Origin: Mugil cephalus
Lineage: Eukaryota; Chordata; Actinopteri; Mugiliformes; Mugilidae
Direction: 5' to 3'
Assembly: GCF_022458985.1 (NCBI RefSeq)
Contig: NC_061775.1
Coordinates: 28,442,319 to 28,506,318, forward strand
DNA: 64,000 nucleotides
How positions within the stretch are numbered: position 1 is the first letter of the stretch; every line of letters begins with the position of its first letter. Positions 58,646 through 64,000 of the stretch are shown here, in pieces. The notes under the pieces were generated by a model that saw only the letters and a program-made list of their open reading frames with translations, was not told where the DNA came from and ran no database searches. Made by a program: the position numbers and the translations under genes.

Positions 58646-60048
58646 TCAGTGCTGTGCGTCTCCAGACCAGTTGCTGTTGAGGAACAGCATCATGTTGAGG
58701 TTCTCCGGCTCGATGGCGCTGCGGCGGGAGCAGAAGTGATCGCCTGCAGCAGAGAAAGCTCTCTCTAAGGGGACGGCGGTGGAAACGACTCCCAGCTGTT
58801 TCAGGGCGAGTTTGCTCAGGTCCCCGAACATGTCCTTCCCTTTGTGTCTCCACCAGGACAGAGGGTTGGACTCCTCGGGGGTGGGGGGGTAATCCATGTA
58901 CGTGTACAGCTGGTTCTGGATCTTGGTGGCTTGTTGAGCTTTGCCATTGCTCAGATCCTTTGTGATTTTATCCAGGGCCAGTTTTCGGTTTCTGTCTCCC
59001 AGCTGGTCTTTGTAGCGGGGGTCCAGGAAGGTGGCGGTGGCCATTTTGTAATTGTTGATGTCTCCAAATTCCTCTTTACACTTGGTCAGTAACTTCTGAG
59101 CCACGTTGTTCTTTTTCCTTTTCTCTTCCTCCAGTTTTTCCATGAGCGTCTTCAGAACCGGCAACATGACTGAGATGGTCTTGAAGCCTTTGCCTTTCAG
59201 CATGGAGATGGATTCTCTCAGAGGCTCCAGGGCAGATATGATCTTCTTGAGGTTCTCCTTCTCTGTTTCATTCAGAATGAGTTCCGTCTTCTTGCTGTTG
59301 TTGAACACCATCACCATGACCTGGTACTGTTGGTCGAGCCGCTGCAGCATGTCCAGCCACGCCAGCCATCGTTCTCCAGAGTACATGATCAGCTCCTCTG
59401 GTTTCACGCCGAGTTTGTTTTGCAGTTTCCTGAGCTCCGTCACGGCTGCAGAGTCGTACTTAAAGAACCGGACGATGTTCTGACACTTCCTGAGAACGCT
59501 GGACAGGTCGTCGTCTCTCATCAGGACCTTAAACACCTCATTCAAGGTGTCGGCAAAGCAAGGTATGTGCGTCCATCTTGCTTTTACTTTCTTCAGCTGT
59601 GGCATGCCGGCTCTGATGACGGCGTGGACCTTTGGTGTCACGCCCCAGTCCTCCATGACGGCCGACAGCTGGATCTGGATGTTGTCTGCAGACTCGTCTC
59701 CAAACAGGCTGGTGGTTTTGAGCATGAAGGACTTGAGACTCCCCAAGTTATCAACAAAATGGCAGCCGATCGTCAGAAAGGAGTCCTCAGGCCTTGAGGA
59801 CCACAGCTCACAGGTCAGGACTATGTCGTCGGCCGAGGCCAAGATGTGTCGCAACTTTTGCTCCTCTTCATTATAAACTTTGGGGAGCAGTGAACGCATC
59901 ACAGGCACCGTAGGAATTGCCACAGAGGAACTTAGAGCTTCGGCAAAACCAAGAAAGTTTGGATCTTCGGGGATTTCCAAAGGCTGAAGGTTTGATACGA
60001 TCATCTTCAGGAGGCGTCTTTTCACCGTTAGGATTCCACTGGGTCCAG
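58646..60048 (-). CDS. ZBED/hAT-transposase-derived protein (3' terminal exon)
   Basis: A long open exon of 467 codons on the minus strand that begins after the acceptor tttctctccacag, in the middle of a codon, so 5' coding exons must exist to the right. The BED zinc finger is not in this exon and was not found in the window. The exon has the RNase H-like core of hAT transposases and, near the end, the dimerisation region VPLERAFSAAGDHFCSRRSA then NLNMMLFLNSNW. LDPRYKD and ERWLAWLDML are also typical. The expected Asp of the first catalytic block reads TCELWSS, and the usual CxxH reads CFADTLN, so catalytic residues seem lost while the frame is fully intact. This favours a domesticated nuclear protein of the ZBED type over an active transposon. 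The initial MNLFLSTA of the longer frame is intron. Confidence 0.75.
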
Positions 60049-60424
60049 CTGTGGAGAGAAACAGATTCAAGGGTCAGGATGTATTTTATAAATAAATAAA
60101 GTAGCTTCTTCACGTCGTAACGTCTGACACAAACTCTACGAGTCTGGTCGCACTTGTTCTTCGGTTCCTGTGAATGACCTGGACGACCGTCATAGACATC
60201 AGCCCCATGTTTGTATCTGTGACACAAGTTTGTTTATCTTGTTTCTCCTGCTCTTCTTTCCTCTCAGTCTTCTCTGGTTTTCTAACGTTAAACTGCAGAT
60301 TCTCCCCCGACCTCCAAACCCAGGGTCCTGGGAGGGCAGCTAGCGCTCAGGCTAACCCTGCGCTTATGCTCAGAATTCCAACCTTGTTTAAATCCAAAGT
60401 AGCTGCTTCCATGTTGTGTGCTCA

Positions 60425-61252
60425 TTCTACATTGTTAGCCTCCCAGCTAACAGTAGCTCCTCCTAGCTTGTTAGCCTCCCAGCTAACAGTAGCTCCTCCT
60501 AGCTTGTTAGCCTCCCAGGTAACAGTAGCTCGTCCTAGCTTGTCAGCCTCCCAGCTAACAGTAGCTCTCCTAGCTTGTTAGCCTTCCAGCTAACAGTAGC
60601 TCGTCCTAGCTTGTTAGCCTTCCAGCTGACAGTAGCTCCTCCTAGCTTGTTAGCCTCCCAGCTAACAGTAGCTCCTCCTAGCTTGTTAGCCTCCCAGCTA
60701 ACAGTAGCTCGTCCTAGCTTGTTAGCCTCCCAGCTAACAGTAGCTCCTCCTAGCTTGTTAGCCTCCCAGCTAACAGTAGCTCGTCCTAGCTTGTTAGCCT
60801 CCCAGCTGACAGTAGCTCCTCCTAGCTTGTTAGCCTCCCAGCTAACAGTGTAAGCTCTCCTCAGACATTGTTTAGCCTTCCAGCTAACAGTAGCTCGTCC
60901 TAGCTTGTTAGCCTTCCAGCTGACAGTAGCTCCTCCTAGCTTGTTAGCCTCCCAGCTAACAGTAGCTCGTCCTAGCTTGTTAGCCTTCCAGCTGACAGTA
61001 GCTCGTCCTAGCTTGTTAGCCTTCCAGCTAACAGTAGCTCGTCCTAGCTTGTTAGCCTCCCAGCTAACAGTAGCTCGTCCTAGCTTGTTAGCCTTCCAGC
61101 TGACAGTAGCTCCTCCTAGCTTGTTAGCCTCCCAGCTGACAGTAGCTCCTCCTAGCTTGTTAGCCTCCCAGCTAACAGTAGCTCCTCCTAGCTTGTTAGC
61201 CTCCCAGCTGACAGTAGCTCCTCCTAGCTTGTTAGCCTCCCAGCTAACAGGA
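60425..61252. repeat. 36-bp minisatellite, inverted relative of the 28-bp family
   Basis: About 23 units of 'gttagcctcccagctaacag' plus 'tagctcctcctagctt'. One interruption (gtgtaagctctcctcagacattg) lies at 60848-60870. Period 36 gives endless 12-residue repeats in several frames (SWEANKLGGATV on the minus strand). Orientation is opposite to the array at 57.7-58.6 kb, so the two flank the ZBED exon as inverted repeats. Confidence 0.95.
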
Positions 61253-61659
61253 GGTTGGTACGTTTCCACTTCCAGAGAAATAAGAAGAAGCCAATACTCG
61301 GATAATGGGGTCAATCATTAGCGAGTGTGATTAAACGAATCATCTTCCTGCAACAAACATTATCGTTGTTGACTCAAGTAAAATCAACAAGTGTGCGTCA
61401 GCCTGAACCTCAGACGTTCCACTTGGTCAGTGAGTACGAAGGAACACAGACGAGCTGCAGCCCAACAATCAGGACCTGGTCTGGACAGAATCCATCACAG
61501 TGATGTCTGCTCTGCAGATTAGACGTCTGTCTGAGTCGCTGTGACGCTGTGCAGATAATAAGCTGATGAGGTAAAGGCCGGTGTCTCTTTACTGTCACGG
61601 CCTCAGCGCATTTTAGGAAACACCTGCTCCAACAACCAACCGCCTATTGGTCTATTTCT

Positions 61660-61800
61660 GAAGGTCTGTTCTGTCCACTGAACTGTTTGGGTCCATTATT
61701 AGCAGAACATGGAGGGGGAGGAGCTTATACTGCAGCCTCCAGCCACCAGGGGGAGCTCTAGTAGCGCCGGCTTCACTTTGGAGGAGCTGTTCCACCGTTC
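61660..61800 (-). repeat. Short interspersed repeat, copy 2, with CTCF-like core
   Basis: Inverse copy of the 5.7-5.8 kb segment: 'gcagcctccagccaccaggggga' then 'gctctagtag'. The CCACCAGGGGGAG core here reads on the plus strand (61742-61754). Confidence 0.55.
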
Positions 61801-62260
61801 ATATTTATTCTGTTTATGGGACAAATCCATCACCAGCAATTTAGACCTTTGTCCAACTCTGAAAACAATAAACCAATGAAAGATGGAAGATTCTTATCTT
61901 ATCTCTTCCTCTACAGACACTCATTGTTTTTAGAGAAATAAAACTGAAACTAACTGCACTAAATCCTAAGATGTGTTCAAGTGTCTTTACATTATATCAC
62001 GATATAACAAAGAGCGATTTTCATATAGCAAATGGTCACATGACTGAAGAGCAACGTAGCTACTGTAATAATAGGGGAAAAAATCAGCATTAGATTATTT
62101 CCCTACTTTATATCATTTCTAAGTTCATATTCTTGTTCTCTAGAACATTTGTTATGAAAACTACCATGAAGAATAATAACAGATATTACGTCTCCCATGT
62201 CTCTGTCTCCATTAAAAGAAGAAAAGTCATTAAATATGAAGCAAAGTTAACGATGTTAAT
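61801..62260 (-). repeat. Interspersed repeat of unknown class, copy 3 (longest)
   Basis: Inverse complement of pieces found at 21671-21810 and 49780-49890, so it joins both parts into one element of at least 460 bp. No coding content was recognised. Confidence 0.7.
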
Positions 62261-63590
62261 GTGAATAAAAGCAGAGAAAGATAAATAACGGGAGGTGAAA
62301 GACGTGTTGAGACAGATGGAGACATGTCCTCTGGGCTCTGTTACCTCCTCTCTGTCTGGTCTGGTCCCGTCTCAGGGGACTGAGGACATGTGGATCACGT
62401 CGTCTCGTCTCCATGTTGGATTTCTGTCGGACTGTTTAAATAAAAAGACTAAATTAGTGGCTGTAACTTTGTGTCTGTGTCTGTGGACGGACGTACTTAC
62501 TTCTTCGTGCTGGACTCATGTCTGGCTGAAGGTCTGAAGTTCTCTGAGTCTGGTTGGATGAGAAGCTGTGACTCTTCAGGTCTCCTCTCTGGTCTTCTCT
62601 CTGGTCTGGTCTCGTCTGACTGCAGGACGTCGTTTTTTATCTTGAAACTTAGACGGAAACGAAAGTTAAACCGAAGCTGGGTGTAAACTTTGCCCCGACT
62701 TGATGATGGTGACTCACACGGGCGTGTTTACACTCATCCTCTTCTCCTGGGAAGCACTGAATGGAAAATGAAAGTCAGGAGCTGGTCTCGGGAGGAGCTA
62801 CCTGTCGGCAGGTACAAACCGATTCTCTGGTTTCTGGGTTTTTCTGGGACATGAAATGATCATTTGATGCTCTGAAATAAAACCACCAGACCGGAGGCTT
62901 TTAGTCTGGAAATGAACACGTTCACTTCTGTTCAGCATCATCTGAACATTAGACGAGTCGTGAAGGAAGGTTTAGATCAGAATGACTTCACTACTGTTCC
63001 TAATATTTTGTCAAGAGATTAAACATATCTACAAACTTTTTCTATCTTCAGTTTGTGAGACTGTAACATGTAAATTTCCCCTCCGGGATCAATAAAGTTT
63101 AAATATTATTTAATGTGATCACGTTCTGGATGAGCAGGTGATTGAGCTCGTAAAGTTTATTTTATTGAACAGCAAATTGATCTGATCTGAGCTGCAAACA
63201 CAATAAACTCGTAACAGAATCTGATAAAGAGGTTTTCTACTTTCATTTCATCCATAAATCACTGAGATTCACAGAAAGAGAACCGGACGTGAGTCTGGAT
63301 GTTTTGACCGGAGACGACCAGCAGGTGTCAGTGTGACTCTGGTTTCATATCTGTTTATTTCTACAAACCTCCACATTTCTGATGGAATAAAGAACCGAGA
63401 GAACGTGACGTTCTCAGTGGATTTAATGTGATGCTTCCTCCTCCTCAGGGACGATGTTTCTGTGTCTGTTCAGTAAATAGTAGATCTGATTTAAAACCAT
63501 TGTTGCTCTTCATCCATGTGGTATTAATTCCCTCTATCAGGTTGGAAATATTCCTGCTCCATTCCACATCATTCTGTTTGGTAAATATCC
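62261..63590. other. Intergenic, no gene recognised
   Basis: No exon was recognised. A LINE-type 3' end 'tttcccctccgggatcaataaagt' lies at 63075-63098. Confidence 0.55.
63040..63100 (+). mobile_element. Non-LTR retrotransposon 3' tail
   Basis: 'gtaaatttcccctccgggatcaataaagttt' is the characteristic end of fish Rex/L2-type elements. No coding part remains beside it. Confidence 0.6.
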
Positions 63591-63620
63591 CCTCCTCCTC
63601 CTCCTCCTCCTCCTCCTCCT
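63590..63620. repeat. (CTC)n trinucleotide repeat
   Basis: About 10 CTC units. Confidence 0.9.
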
Positions 63621-63869
63621 GCTCCCTCTCACCTCAGGAGAACACATGTTTACAGATGTTGTTTGACTGTTTCCAGGACCGTAGCCCCGCCCCTTTGAGC
63701 ATGCTCTGAGCCAATCACGATGCAGGCGGTAATTGTGTGGGCGTGGCCTACCCGTCGGGGGCGGGGCTTGTCTCTGCAGCAGAACAGAAACTCTGAGTGT
63801 TTCTGTTTCGTTTCTGGGTCTGAAACTGATCTTTAGTTTGTTCATCAGCGCCGGGAAACAGAAACACAA

Positions 63870-64000
63870 TCACACACACTTTAACGGACACACACACACA
63901 CACACACACTGCAGCTAATACACACAAACGCACACACACACACACACTTTAACTCATACACACACACAGACGCACACACACACACACACTTTAACTCACA
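63870..64000. repeat. (CA)n-rich tract at the window edge
   Basis: Interrupted CA dinucleotides with a recurring 'ctttaactca' spacer (63948, 63990); it continues beyond the window. Confidence 0.95.

Noticed and set aside
60535-61314. 259-residue frame with 12-residue repeats (SWEANKLGGATV)
   Set aside because: A 36-bp period leaves frames open on both strands; no splice or start context.

Overview
The window looks like nuclear DNA of a ray-finned fish, probably a percomorph teleost. The reasons are vertebrate genes with GT-AG introns, many introns of only 80-200 bp, several decayed Tc1-like transposons, and very dense microsatellites and minisatellites. No prokaryotic operon, CRISPR array or viral gene was seen.

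Layout. (1) 1-13343: no recognised exon; most likely the long first intron of efna2, filled with simple repeats, a 28-bp minisatellite and one Tc1 relic with perfect 20-bp ends. (2) 13344-16297 (+): exons 2-4 of an ephrin-A2 gene, followed by a 3' region to about 19.9 kb and flanked by two inverted copies of one repeat. (3) 22947-23966 (+): a very compact TAL/LYL-family bHLH gene with TATA box, two coding exons and poly(A) signal. (4) 29206-32382 (-): fam174c, a small type I membrane protein. fam174c next to efna2 matches human 19p13.3. (5) 34620-42636 (+): a complete 11-exon camk4 (CaM kinase IV, 479 aa). (6) 48073-53650 (-): two small immunoglobulin-superfamily genes, a light-chain-constant-like C1 exon (48.1-48.4 kb, with candidate leader and J-like exons at 49.5-49.65 kb) and a secreted single V domain without J or RSS (52.3-53.65 kb). 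(7) 58646-60048 (-): a large terminal exon of a ZBED/hAT-derived protein between two minisatellite arrays in opposite orientation. (8) 61.6-64 kb: interspersed repeats, a LINE 3' tail and (CA)n.

The genes do not form a pathway; this is an ordinary vertebrate neighbourhood with heavy repeat activity. The observations most worth following are: the V-only plus C1-only immunoglobulin pair, which resembles the VpreB/lambda-5 arrangement; tandem repeats seeded exactly on 5' splice junctions in efna2 (37-bp unit, frame-shifting) and camk4 (39-bp unit, in frame, able to insert 13 or 26 residues just before the DFG motif); an apparent TG acceptor in fam174c beside a (CAT)n tract; and the divergent TAL-family gene.

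All family calls come from reading translations and comparing with remembered family features; no database search was run.
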